DNA from: Dehalococcoidia bacterium
GTDB lineage: Bacteria > Chloroflexota > Dehalococcoidia > SM23-28-2
Length of the DNA: 56,397 nucleotides
Direction: 5' to 3'
Assembly: GCA_030615765.1 (NCBI GenBank)
Contig: JAUWYP010000012.1
Coordinates: 1 to 56,397 of the forward strand
Below the pieces are notes generated by a model. That model was given only the letters and a program-made list of their open reading frames with translations, searched no databases and was not told the DNA's origin. Shown here in pieces: positions 18,695-26,330 of this stretch. Numbering within the stretch: the stretch's first letter is position 1; each line of letters opens with the position of its first letter. Both the position numbers and the translations under genes were made by a program.

Positions 18695-19717
18695 ATGACA
18701 AACGCTCAGTTTCGCTCGGTTGAGCTAAAGAAAATTCAGCCCAACAGGCTCAACCCACGGCTCGAGTTTGGCAAGCAAGCTCTGGACGAGCTGGCAGATA
18801 GCATCAGGGGAGTAGGGCTTCTGGAGCCAGTCATCGTCCGACCCGCGGGTGATGACTTTTACGAGATCGTGGTCGGCGAACGCCGGTACCGGGCTGCGCA
18901 GCAGGCCGGCCTCGACACAGTTCCAGCGATCGTCGGCGACTATACCGACCAGCAGGTACTAGAACTGAACCTGATTGAGAATATCCAGCGGGAAGATCTG
19001 ACCGTTGTGGAGAAAGCCAGGGTCTGCCACGACCTGCGCGAACGCTACCCAGACAGGTATCGGACATGGAACGATATCGCAGAACGAGTCAGCGTTGATG
19101 TGGAGACCATGAAGTCGTGGGTTCGAACCCTCGGTCTGCCCGAGCCCATCCAAACGCTCATTGGACCCCGAGACATCAGGCACACTCCGCCAGGCAAGAT
19201 CGACTACCAGACCGCTTTGCACATCGTTGAAAAGATCAAACAACCGGAAAGGCAGGTGGAGGTAGCTGAACAGTTTGCCCAGCACCGCCTGCCGCAGCGC
19301 GCGGCCAGACAGGCCCTCCAACACATCGCCAGGGAGCCAGAGAGACCTGTGGAACAGCTAGTGCGCGAGGCGGTTGCCGAGGCGCCCCTCTATCTGCCTT
19401 TCTCTAAGGTCCACGCCGACGCCATTGTGCAGGGCACGAAGACGCAAACGGCGCGGAAGGCCAAGGACCCTCGCGTCCAGCCAGGAGCCATCCTGAGAGC
19501 TCAAGTTACCCATTTCGCCGACCTGGAGGTGGTTGACGTTCGTAGGAAGCGGCTAGGAGACTTCGACGACGAGGACGCGAAGCGGGAGGGCGGATATACG
19601 CTGCACGAGTTCCAGCAGGTGTGGCGCGATCTCCACGGCACGTGGAACCCCGACGAAATCGTGCATATAGTAAGGTTCCGCTTGGCTCGGGTCGTGGGTG
19701 AGGAGAGCCGAGCCTAG
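18695..19717 (+). CDS. ParB N-terminal (CTPase-fold) domain fused to an ASCH domain
   Basis: Residues 6-105 are a complete ParB/Srx-type N-terminal domain: LNPRLEF, GLLEPVIVRP, VVGERRYRAAQQAGL (C-box, GERRxRA) and IENIQREDL. A helix-turn-helix region follows (TWNDIAERVSVDVETMKSWV). Residues about 234-335 look like an ASCH domain (PFSKVHADAIVQGTKTQTAR, RVQPGAILRA, EIVHIVRFRL), a PUA-like fold that binds RNA or modified nucleotides. The start at 18695 is supported by AGGAG 7 nt upstream. It is unlike a chromosomal ParB: no ParA neighbour and no C-terminal dimer domain. It is followed 45 nt later by an unknown gene, probably in the same transcript. Role not known; it may be a sequence-specific regulator or part of a defence or plasmid-derived module. 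Confidence 0.8.
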   Translation: MTNAQFRSVELKKIQPNRLNPRLEFGKQALDELADSIRGVGLLEPVIVRPAGDDFYEIVVGERRYRAAQQAGLDTVPAIVGDYTDQQVLELNLIENIQREDLTVVEKARVCHDLRERYPDRYRTWNDIAERVSVDVETMKSWVRTLGLPEPIQTLIGPRDIRHTPPGKIDYQTALHIVEKIKQPERQVEVAEQFAQHRLPQRAARQALQHIAREPERPVEQLVREAVAEAPLYLPFSKVHADAIVQGTKTQTARKAKDPRVQPGAILRAQVTHFADLEVVDVRRKRLGDFDDEDAKREGGYTLHEFQQVWRDLHGTWNPDEIVHIVRFRLARVVGEESRA

Positions 19718-19762
19718 CGGCGGCTGCGGCTGCCGGAGTCGAAGGGTCGCCTCCACCTTGCG

Positions 19763-20602
19763 GTGGGATCTGCTTTAGCACCGGTGACCCCCTGGGAACC
19801 GGAGTGCCGCGCCGGGAGGTCAGCAACAACGCCCGTACATGAGTATGAGCTAAAGCGTGTGCTAACCACCGTTCGCACGTACCCCATGCCAGCGCGGAGG
19901 GGCGTGGAGGTATCTTGTACCGGTGGAATTACCGACCACGGTCAGTGGATACGCCTGTTCCCCGTTCCATATAGGTTCCTCGAACCGGACCAGCGGTTTA
20001 GCAAGTACCAATGGATCGAGGCACAGGCCGCCAAGTCCTCTGATGAGCGACCGGAAAGCTACCAAGTGGATACAGATTCAATCAGGATTTTGAGTCCCCC
20101 GCTCCCAACCGCCGACAAGTGGATGGCGCGAAAGCAGCTGGTCTTCCCATTGATGGCGCCCTCCCTTTGTCAGTTGCAGCGCGCCAGGCGCGAGAGCAAA
20201 GCTTCAATGGGCTTCTTTAAGCCCCACCAAATTGCCAGCCTTGACATAGAGCCAGAGGACAACCCCAACTGGACCCCCGAGGAGCAGGCAAAATTGCTGC
20301 AATATGACCTCTTTCAGAAGCGACCGTTTCACCCTCTGGAGAAAATCCCCTTCAAGTTCTACTATCGATTCACATGCAGCGAGCCAGGCTGCAAAGGCCA
20401 TCGCCTATCTTGTGTAGACTGGGAGCTAGGGCAAGCATACCGCTCGTGGCGGATGAGGTACGGGCAAAACTGGGAACGCGCACTGCGCAACAGGTTTGAA
20501 TACGAAATGGTAGAACGCTTCGACACGCACTTCTTCGTCGGCACGGTGCATGCATACCCGAATAGCTGGATCATAGTGGGGCTGTTCTACCCCTTGAGGT
20601 AA
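19763..20602 (+). CDS. Uncharacterised protein paired with ParB-ASCH
   Basis: About 279 residues from the GTG at 19763; no good Shine-Dalgarno sequence is seen and another in-frame GTG lies at 19859, so the start is unsettled. The conserved-looking core begins KRVLTTVRTYPMPARRGVEV and continues CTGGITDHGQWIRLFPVPYR. A CSEPGCKGHRLSC segment (about residues 205-217) could bind zinc, and the C-terminus is aromatic (YPNSWIIVGLFYP). I do not recognise the family. The order and spacing behind ParB-ASCH suggest a functional pair. Codon use and base composition are less G+C-biased than in the flanking core genes. Confidence 0.65.
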   Translation: MGSALAPVTPWEPECRAGRSATTPVHEYELKRVLTTVRTYPMPARRGVEVSCTGGITDHGQWIRLFPVPYRFLEPDQRFSKYQWIEAQAAKSSDERPESYQVDTDSIRILSPPLPTADKWMARKQLVFPLMAPSLCQLQRARRESKASMGFFKPHQIASLDIEPEDNPNWTPEEQAKLLQYDLFQKRPFHPLEKIPFKFYYRFTCSEPGCKGHRLSCVDWELGQAYRSWRMRYGQNWERALRNRFEYEMVERFDTHFFVGTVHAYPNSWIIVGLFYPLR

Positions 20603-20767
20603 GTTTCAGCCCCAGTGAGGCTTGTGGCCACGAGCCGATTCCTTGCCAAGCCGCGGGCCACAAATAGGCATGCTTCCCGCTCGGAGCAAGACCGACTCAG
20701 CGTACAGAGCTTTTGAGTCGCCCCAATCGCCGCGTTGCGACGATCCCGTTTTCTATCGCCGCCGCTG

Positions 20768-21172
20768 TCACTCGGTCTCGGTCTCCTCCTCCTGCTCCTT
20801 CGCGCTCGCCTTCCGCCGCTCGCGCGGCGGCCTGCGCGCCTCCTTGATGCGAGCAGCCTTGCCCGTCAGGCCTCGCAGGTAGTACAGCTTGGCCCGGCGC
20901 ACTCGCCCCCGCCGTGTTACCTCCACCTTCTCCACCCGGGGCGAGTAAACAAGGAATGTGCGCTCCACCCCCACGCCGTGGGTGACCCGCCGCACGGTGA
21001 AGCTCGAGCTGCTGCCCGCTCGGCGGCTACCAATCACCACGCCCTCGAACACCTGCGTGCGCTCCCTCTCCCCCTCCACCACCTTCACGCTCACGCGCAC
21101 GCTGTCGCCGGGGCGGAACCCCTGGATTTCAGGTCGCTCTTTCAACTCTACCAGCGATGTCAGGTCCGTCAT
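20768..21172 (-). CDS. rplS: Ribosomal protein L19
   Basis: 50S subunit protein at the 30S interface. The sequence runs [20 protein letters not shown], then [39 protein letters not shown], and [20 protein letters not shown], all typical L19. The length of 134 residues includes a charged Glu/Lys tail. It lies 17 nt below trmD, the common trmD-rplS arrangement, and converges on the ParB-associated gene across a 165-bp gap. Confidence 0.97.
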   Translation of the reverse strand: MTDLTSLVELKERPEIQGFRPGDSVRVSVKVVEGERERTQVFEGVVIGSRRAGSSSSFTVRRVTHGVGVERTFLVYSPRVEKVEVTRRGRVRRAKLYYLRGLTGKAARIKEARRPPRERRKASAKEQEEETETE

Positions 21173-21189
21173 GACTACCCTCTAGTGAA

Positions 21190-21924
21190 CTACGGTCTGG
21201 GTAGATTGGTCAATAGCCACTGCTTCTCTTCCTCCGTTAAGTCGGCGCGCGCCAGCAGGTCGGGCCGCCGTTGGGCCGTGCGCAGCAGGCTCTGCTGACG
21301 CCGCCAGCGGGCGATCTCGCCGTGGTTACCCGATAGCAGCACCTCCGGCACCTTCATCCCCCGGAAGTCAGCCGGCCGCGTGTACTGAGGATACTCCAGC
21401 AGGCCCTGAGCGAAAGAATCGTCCGCCGTGGACAGGGGCGAGCCCAGGGCGCCCGGGATCTGGCGTACGACGGCGTCCACCACCACCATGGCCGCCAGCT
21501 CACCCCCCGACAGCACGTAATCGCCGATGCTGATCTCCTCCGTCGCCAGGTGCTCGTGCACGCGAGCGTCCACACCCTCGTAGTGTCCACAGATAAGGAT
21601 GAGCCTCTCTTGACGCGCCAGCTCGACCGCCACCTCCTGGTCGAAGAGCCTGCCCTGAGGGCTCAAGAGAACTACTGGCCCCCGCTCCGGCGCCTGGCCC
21701 TGAACGTCCTCCACGGCGGCAAACAGCGGCTCCGGCTTCATCAACATGCCCTGCCCACCGCCGAAGGGATAGTCGTCCACCGTGCGATGCTTATCGCTGG
21801 CGTAGTCACGGATGTCGTGAAGGAATATCTGGACGAGCCCCTTCTCCACCGCCCGCTTGACGATGCTCTCCTCGAAGGGGCCACTGAACATGCCCGGAAA
21901 GATGGTTAGGATATCGATGCGCAT
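21190..21924 (-). CDS. trmD: tRNA (guanine-N1)-methyltransferase TrmD
   Basis: Methylates G37 of tRNAs with SAM, preventing frameshifts. The N-terminus is [13 protein letters not shown], followed by [33 protein letters not shown], the knotted SPOUT core ([30 protein letters not shown]), [19 protein letters not shown], and [20 protein letters not shown]. The length of 244 residues is normal. It lies between moaB (8 nt upstream) and rplS on the minus strand. Confidence 0.97.
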   Translation of the reverse strand: MRIDILTIFPGMFSGPFEESIVKRAVEKGLVQIFLHDIRDYASDKHRTVDDYPFGGGQGMLMKPEPLFAAVEDVQGQAPERGPVVLLSPQGRLFDQEVAVELARQERLILICGHYEGVDARVHEHLATEEISIGDYVLSGGELAAMVVVDAVVRQIPGALGSPLSTADDSFAQGLLEYPQYTRPADFRGMKVPEVLLSGNHGEIARWRRQQSLLRTAQRRPDLLARADLTEEEKQWLLTNLPRP

Positions 21925-21932
21925 GACGCTGG

Positions 21933-22454
21933 CTATCCCTGCAACCGCTCCACGCCCCCGCCTCTGGCCAGGTGGTCGCCTCCCTCGCCCCGCACCATCT
22001 CCACGGCATGGGGCAGCACCGGCAGGAGGTAGGTCAGACTCTCGCGCACCCCCCGCTCGCTGCCCGGCAGGTTGACGATCAGCGTGCGACCGCGCACGCC
22101 AACCACGGCCCGGCTGATCATAGACATCGGCGTGTGCTTTAGCCCCTCCTGACGCATGGCCTCGGCCATGCCCGGCACCAGCCGCTCCACCACCGACAGG
22201 GTGGCCTCAGGGGTGACATCCCGCGGCGAGAGGCCAGTGCCGCCGTTGGTCACGATCAAGGCCAGGTCTGCCTCATCGGCCCACTCCCGCAGGCGGGAGG
22301 CGATAGCCTCCTTCTCGTCGGGCACCACCTCATAGCGCTCTACTGTCGCCTCCACAGAGGCCAGCAGCTCGCGGACGGCCTCACCGCTGGTATCGGCCCG
22401 CTCGCCGCGCGCCCCCTTATCGCTCACTGTGAGGATGCCGACCCGCAAGGCCAT
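21933..22454 (-). CDS. moaB: MoaB/Mog-family molybdopterin biosynthesis protein
   Basis: Cytoplasmic molybdopterin-adenylyltransferase-like protein. MoCF_biosynth motifs: [20 protein letters not shown] at the start, [21 protein letters not shown] in the middle, and [20 protein letters not shown] near the C-terminus. At 173 residues it is a single-domain MoaB/Mog rather than MoeA. The ATG at 22454 has GGGGGAG 7 nt upstream, which sets the start; an upstream in-frame extension to 22517 is unlikely. It heads the moaB-trmD-rplS operon and is divergent from mraZ, so both promoters share the 22455-22657 gap. Confidence 0.9.
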   Translation of the reverse strand: MALRVGILTVSDKGARGERADTSGEAVRELLASVEATVERYEVVPDEKEAIASRLREWADEADLALIVTNGGTGLSPRDVTPEATLSVVERLVPGMAEAMRQEGLKHTPMSMISRAVVGVRGRTLIVNLPGSERGVRESLTYLLPVLPHAVEMVRGEGGDHLARGGGVERLQG

Positions 22455-22510
22455 TATCGTCTCCCCCGACCAAATTTCTCGAAATTCCCACAAATTCCCC
22501 TGGGCTCTAC

Positions 22511-22564
22511 TTGACAAGAAATCAGTGAGTGGTAAGATATCCCACGAAGTGGGGGATTGTGGGG
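22511..22564 (+). promoter_or_regulatory. dcw-cluster promoter with MraZ boxes
   Basis: A near-consensus promoter: TTGACA (22511-22516), a 16-bp spacer, TAAGAT (22533-22538). GTGG repeats start at 22529, 22549 (GTGGGGG) and 22559 (GTGGGG), a 10-bp phase like known MraZ operators upstream of mraZ. The last two cover the expected start and first transcribed bases, so MraZ binding would block initiation or escape. Autoregulation of the cluster is inferred from this layout. Confidence 0.75.
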
Positions 22565-22626
22565 CTTCCCCCCTTCACACTCTTCGCTCACTGATACTAC
22601 CACAAGCGTTGCCCTTGGGGGAAGCC
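22563..22626 (+). other. Inverted repeat in the mraZ 5' leader
   Basis: GGCTTCCCCC (22563-22572) is the exact reverse complement of GGGGGAAGCC (22617-22626), enclosing 44 nt. It lies between the promoter and the mraZ Shine-Dalgarno sequence (AGGAGGAGG, about 22643). A second, outer complement is TCAGTGAG (22522-22529) with CTCACTGA (22587-22594). It could fold as a leader structure affecting the first gene of the cluster. Confidence 0.55.
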
Positions 22627-22657
22627 TCCCTACCAATAGGCCAGGAGGAGGCCAGGC

Positions 22658-23071
22658 ATGGCCTTTCGGGGCACCTATGAGCACACCCTGGACGACCGCG
22701 GGCGAGTAGCCATTCCCGCCCGCTACCGCCATCTGTTCAATGAAGGCGTCGTCCTCGTGCAAGGCGAGGACGGCTGCGTCGAGGTGTACAACCACCACGA
22801 CTTCGAAGCGAGCTCCGAGGCCTACACCGCCGAACCGGTCACCACTAGGCACGGCCGCCATCTCCGTCGCACCCGCTACGCCCCTGCCTTTGACGCCGAG
22901 CTCGACCGCCAGGGGCGAGTCGTCGTCCCGCCGTTCCTCCGCCAGTGGGGCGACCTCAACGGGGGTGTCATCATATGCGGCCGCGAGGATTGCCTGGAGA
23001 TATGGAATCCCCAGCGCTGGGCCCAGGAGATGGGCCAGATGGGCCAGGCCGAGGCAGAGGAAGGCACGTAG
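22658..23071 (+). CDS. mraZ: Transcriptional regulator MraZ
   Basis: First gene of the division/cell-wall cluster; a ring-shaped AbrB-fold DNA-binding protein that represses its own operon. Two SpoVT/AbrB repeats are visible: FRGTYEHTLDDRGRVAIPAR (residues about 3-22) and FDAELDRQGRVVVPPFLRQW (about 79-98), each with the DxxGRVxxP core. The length is 137 residues. AGGAGGAGG lies 7-15 nt upstream of the ATG, a strong ribosome site. GTGGG-type operators near its promoter fit autoregulation. Confidence 0.96.
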   Translation: MAFRGTYEHTLDDRGRVAIPARYRHLFNEGVVLVQGEDGCVEVYNHHDFEASSEAYTAEPVTTRHGRHLRRTRYAPAFDAELDRQGRVVVPPFLRQWGDLNGGVIICGREDCLEIWNPQRWAQEMGQMGQAEAEEGT

Positions 23072-23085
23072 TAGGCAGCACGACG

Positions 23086-24024
23086 GTGAGTACAACGATC
23101 CAGCCGACAGTAAGCCACACGCCGGTCATGGTGCAGGAAGTGCTGCACGCTCTGGCCGTCCAGCCCGGCGGTCGCTACGTGGATTGCAGCGTCGGGGGCG
23201 GCGGCCACGCTGAAGCCATTCTTGAAGTCGCTTCGCCAGGCGGCCTTCTCCTGGGCATCGACGCCGACCCCAGAGCCCTTCAGATAGCCCACAGCCGCCT
23301 GGCCCGCTTCGGCGACGCCGTCCTGCTGGTGGAAGGAAACTTCCGCGACGTGCAGACCATCTGCCGCAGCCACGGCTTCGCCCCCGTGCACGGCGTCCTC
23401 TTCGACCTGGGCCTCTCTTCCCTGCAACTGGCGGAGGAAGGGCGCGGCTTTAGCTTCCAGGTGGAGGCTCCCCTGGACATGCGCTTTAGCCCCCAGCAGA
23501 CGGTCACCGCAGCAGACATCGCCAACACCTACACTGAGGAGGCCCTAGCCGACCTCCTCTGGCGCTACGGGCAGGAGCCACGCAGCCGCCGCATCGCCCG
23601 CCGCATCGTCCGCGAAAGGCCCCTAGAGACCACGACTCAGCTAGCCAAAGTAGTGGAGAAGGCGGTAGGGCGCGGCCACCGTCGCCTCCACCCTGCTACC
23701 CGCATCTTCCAGGCCCTGCGTATCGCCGTTAATCAAGAGCTGGAGAACCTGTCGGCCGCCCTGGAGGGAAGCCGCGACCTCCTGGGCTACAGCGGGCGGC
23801 TGACCGCCATCAGCTTCCACTCCCTGGAGGATGCCATCGTCAAGAACTTCTTCCGTCAGGAATCGCGCGACTGTATCTGCCCGCCGGACGTGCCGGCCTG
23901 CGTCTGCGACCACAAGGCCAGCCTGAAGGTGGTGACGCGGGGCGCTATCAGGCCCACGCCGTCCGAGGTAGCGGCCAATCCTCGCTCCCGCAGCGCTCGC
24001 CTGCGGGTGGCGGAGAGGCTTTAG
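23086..24024 (+). CDS. rsmH: 16S rRNA (cytosine-1402-N4)-methyltransferase RsmH
   Basis: Methylates C1402 in the 16S rRNA decoding centre. Features: SHTPVMVQEVLHAL, the SAM-binding YVDCSVGGGGHAEAIL, GVLFDLGLSSLQL, RGFSFQVEAPLDMRF, HPATRIFQALRIAVNQEL, and AISFHSLEDAIVKNFF. From the GTG at 23086 the protein is 312 residues, the family norm; an open frame extends further upstream through mraZ but carries no family sequence. The ribosome site is weak for this GTG, so the exact start is uncertain. It lies 14 nt after mraZ. Confidence 0.95.
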   Translation: MSTTIQPTVSHTPVMVQEVLHALAVQPGGRYVDCSVGGGGHAEAILEVASPGGLLLGIDADPRALQIAHSRLARFGDAVLLVEGNFRDVQTICRSHGFAPVHGVLFDLGLSSLQLAEEGRGFSFQVEAPLDMRFSPQQTVTAADIANTYTEEALADLLWRYGQEPRSRRIARRIVRERPLETTTQLAKVVEKAVGRGHRRLHPATRIFQALRIAVNQELENLSAALEGSRDLLGYSGRLTAISFHSLEDAIVKNFFRQESRDCICPPDVPACVCDHKASLKVVTRGAIRPTPSEVAANPRSRSARLRVAERL

Positions 24025-24028
24025 CATC

Positions 24029-24472
24029 ATGGCAAGAGGGCATACGGCCATCGCTGATGAGCGTCCTGCCCCAAGAGCCAAGGGGCGGCCTCTCAGCATG
24101 CCGCTGGTGCTGACCATCGCCCTGGTGGCCGTCGGCCTCGCTGGTCTCCTGCCGCTGCTTCAAAGCAGCCAGACCACCACTACCGGCCACAACATCGGCG
24201 AGCTAGAGCGCCAGCGCAACGACTGGGAGGCGCGCACCCACGAACTGGAGGCAGAGATCGCCTCCCTGGCGGCCCTCGACCGCATCGAGGAGGAGGCCCA
24301 CCAGCGTCTCGGCATGGAAGCGCCCGAGCGCACGCTGTACCTCACCGTCGACGTAGCCAGCCCAGAGAGCCAGCCTATCCCTGACCGCTTCCTGCCTCCT
24401 AAGAAGCAGGAAAGCGCCGAAGCAGACCAATCTTGGTGGCAGTCCCTCCTGGACCTGCTGCCCTTTCCCTGA
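24029..24472 (+). CDS. ftsL: FtsL/FtsB-like divisome membrane protein
   Basis: A 147-residue bitopic protein: basic cytoplasmic N-terminus, one membrane helix (SMPLVLTIALVAVGLAGLLP, about residues 23-42), then an acidic coiled coil (ELERQRNDWEARTHELEAEI), and a conserved-type turn AHQRLGMEAPERTLYL. Position between rsmH and the transpeptidase gene is the canonical ftsL locus; it recruits FtsI/FtsW with FtsQ. Sequence similarity is weak in this family, so the call rests on architecture and synteny. A proline-rich C-terminal tail ends at WWQSLLDLLPFP. Confidence 0.8.
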   Translation: MARGHTAIADERPAPRAKGRPLSMPLVLTIALVAVGLAGLLPLLQSSQTTTTGHNIGELERQRNDWEARTHELEAEIASLAALDRIEEEAHQRLGMEAPERTLYLTVDVASPESQPIPDRFLPPKKQESAEADQSWWQSLLDLLPFP

Positions 24473-24578
24473 TCGAGCCCTAAGTGATCGAGCACAGTCA
24501 AAGACAGCAGAGACACATCGAACAGACGGGAAGAAGGTTTCCAGAACCCATGTTCTGTGCACTAGCGGACGGTAAGTA

Positions 24579-26315
24579 GTGGCAAGACAAGGCAACGGCA
24601 TCTCCAGGCGCCTGGGGGTAGTGGTCGTCCTTCTCCTCATAGCCACCCTCGGCCTGGTGGGTCGCCTGGCTCACCTCCAGCTCGTGAGTCACCAGGAGTA
24701 CCAGGAACAGGCCCAGGACGAGCACCAGGGCAGCCTGGTCTTGAACCCCCGCCGCGGCGCCATCCTCGACCGCAACGGCTACCCCCTGTCCGCCAGCGTC
24801 GATGCCTACGACGTCATGGTAGATAGCCAGGTGTGGGAAGACTCTGGCCAGGCCCAACAGCGAGCTGAGGCTCTTGCCATCGTCCTGAACCGTCCGCCGC
24901 AGCATATTCTCACAGACCTGAGCACGTCCATTACCCGCGAGGTCATCGTCGGCCGCGGGCTGGACTATCAGGGCAGCCTGCGCGTGGAAGACCTCGATCT
25001 GCCGGGCGTCAGGCTGGTGCGCACCAGTCGTCGTGTCTACCCAGAAGGGAATCTGGCGGCGTCACTGATCGGTTTCATTGGCCGGGACAATGTTGGCCTC
25101 ACCGGCCTGGAGGCTGACTACGATCGTGACTTAAGTGGCGCCGCCGGTTCCCTATCCTACGAGCGCGACGGCCTGGGCAACAAGATCGCCCTGGGCTACA
25201 GCGAGCGGGTACCGCCCGAGCCAGGCGCGGACATCGTTCTCACCATCGACCGCTACATGCAGCGCATGGCGGAGCGGGAGCTGGACGCCACCATCGAGAA
25301 GCACGAAGCCGAGGGCGGCACCATCATCATCATGGACCCCCGCACGGGGGCCATCCTGGCCATGGCCAGCCGTCCCTCCTTCGACCTGACCAACCTCGAC
25401 CTCAGCGATGAGAGCAAAATCGATCTGTACCGCAATCGGGCCATCACCGACCTGTACGAGCCGGGCTCCGTCTTCAAGACGATAACCATGGCTGGCGCCC
25501 TCGACGCCGGCCTGGTATCGCCCGAGAGCGTCTACGTGGACGAGGGCGTAGCCCACATCTCCGGCTGGACCATCGTCAACTGGGACTTCGGCGCTCATGG
25601 CACCCAGACGGCCACTCAGATCCTGGTCAAGAGCCTGAACACCGGCGCCGTCTGGCTGAGCGAGCTCCTGGGTGCGGACCGTTTCTACGACTACGTCTAT
25701 CGCTTTGGCTTCGGCGAGCCCACCCGCATCGGTCTGTCCGGGGAAGCGGCAGGCCAGGTGCGCACCCCTGCGGAAGACACCTGGGCAGAGGTGGACATGG
25801 CCACCAATTCCTTCGGCCAGGGGGTCAACGTCACGCCGTTGCAGCTCATCACTGCCATCTCGGCTATTGCCAATGACGGCAAGCTCATGCAACCTTATGT
25901 CGTGCAGGAGATCCGCCACGGCGATGACCGCCAGGTGTTCCAGCCAACGGAAGCGCGCCAGGTCGTCACCGCCGAAGCGGCCAACACCCTTACCAACATG
26001 ATGAACGCTGTGGTAGACGGCATCACCGCCGTGTACGCCATCTCCGTACCGGGCTATCGAGTAGCGGGCAAGACGGGCACGGCATCCATCTCCGTCCCAG
26101 GCGGCTACAAGGAAGATTCCTATATTGCCTCTTTCGCTGGCTTCGTTCCCAGCGACGATCCCGTTCTCGCCATGCTGATAAAGATCGACGAACCCAAGGA
26201 TGTGCCCTGGGGCTCGGCGGTATGCGCCCCCGTCTTTGCTCGCATGGCCCAGTCCATCCTGAACTACCTTAAGATTCCACCGGCGCCGGAGGCTCTAGTA
26301 CATGAGAGCCCTTAA
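24579..26315 (+). CDS. ftsI: Septal peptidoglycan transpeptidase (FtsI/PBP2-type)
   Basis: Class B penicillin-binding protein that cross-links septal wall. An N-terminal membrane helix (VVVLLLIATLGLVGRLAHLQ) is followed by the PBP dimer domain (NPRRGAILDRNGYPLS) and the transpeptidase domain. Active-site motifs: SVFK (SxxK, in EPGSVFKTITM), SLN (KSLNTGAV), and KTGTA (VAGKTGTASI). It starts at GTG 24579 with GGACGG just upstream, 106 nt after ftsL. The length of 578 residues is normal and no PASTA repeats are seen. It is followed 15 nt later by murF, without murE between them. Confidence 0.94.
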   Translation: MARQGNGISRRLGVVVVLLLIATLGLVGRLAHLQLVSHQEYQEQAQDEHQGSLVLNPRRGAILDRNGYPLSASVDAYDVMVDSQVWEDSGQAQQRAEALAIVLNRPPQHILTDLSTSITREVIVGRGLDYQGSLRVEDLDLPGVRLVRTSRRVYPEGNLAASLIGFIGRDNVGLTGLEADYDRDLSGAAGSLSYERDGLGNKIALGYSERVPPEPGADIVLTIDRYMQRMAERELDATIEKHEAEGGTIIIMDPRTGAILAMASRPSFDLTNLDLSDESKIDLYRNRAITDLYEPGSVFKTITMAGALDAGLVSPESVYVDEGVAHISGWTIVNWDFGAHGTQTATQILVKSLNTGAVWLSELLGADRFYDYVYRFGFGEPTRIGLSGEAAGQVRTPAEDTWAEVDMATNSFGQGVNVTPLQLITAISAIANDGKLMQPYVVQEIRHGDDRQVFQPTEARQVVTAEAANTLTNMMNAVVDGITAVYAISVPGYRVAGKTGTASISVPGGYKEDSYIASFAGFVPSDDPVLAMLIKIDEPKDVPWGSAVCAPVFARMAQSILNYLKIPPAPEALVHESP

Positions 26316-26330
26316 GGATAAGATCGGGCC

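Noticed and set aside
19119-19130. GGGTTCGAACCC, which looks like a tRNA T-arm
   Set aside because: It lies inside the ParB-ASCH coding region (SWVRT) and no acceptor or anticodon arm fits around it. No tRNA gene was recognised in the window.
20642-20669. TTGCCA followed by AGCCGCGGGC and TAGGCA, resembling the repeated promoter module on the plus strand
   Set aside because: Spacer is 16 bp and diverged, and it would point into rplS antisense with no gene to serve; left out of the array.
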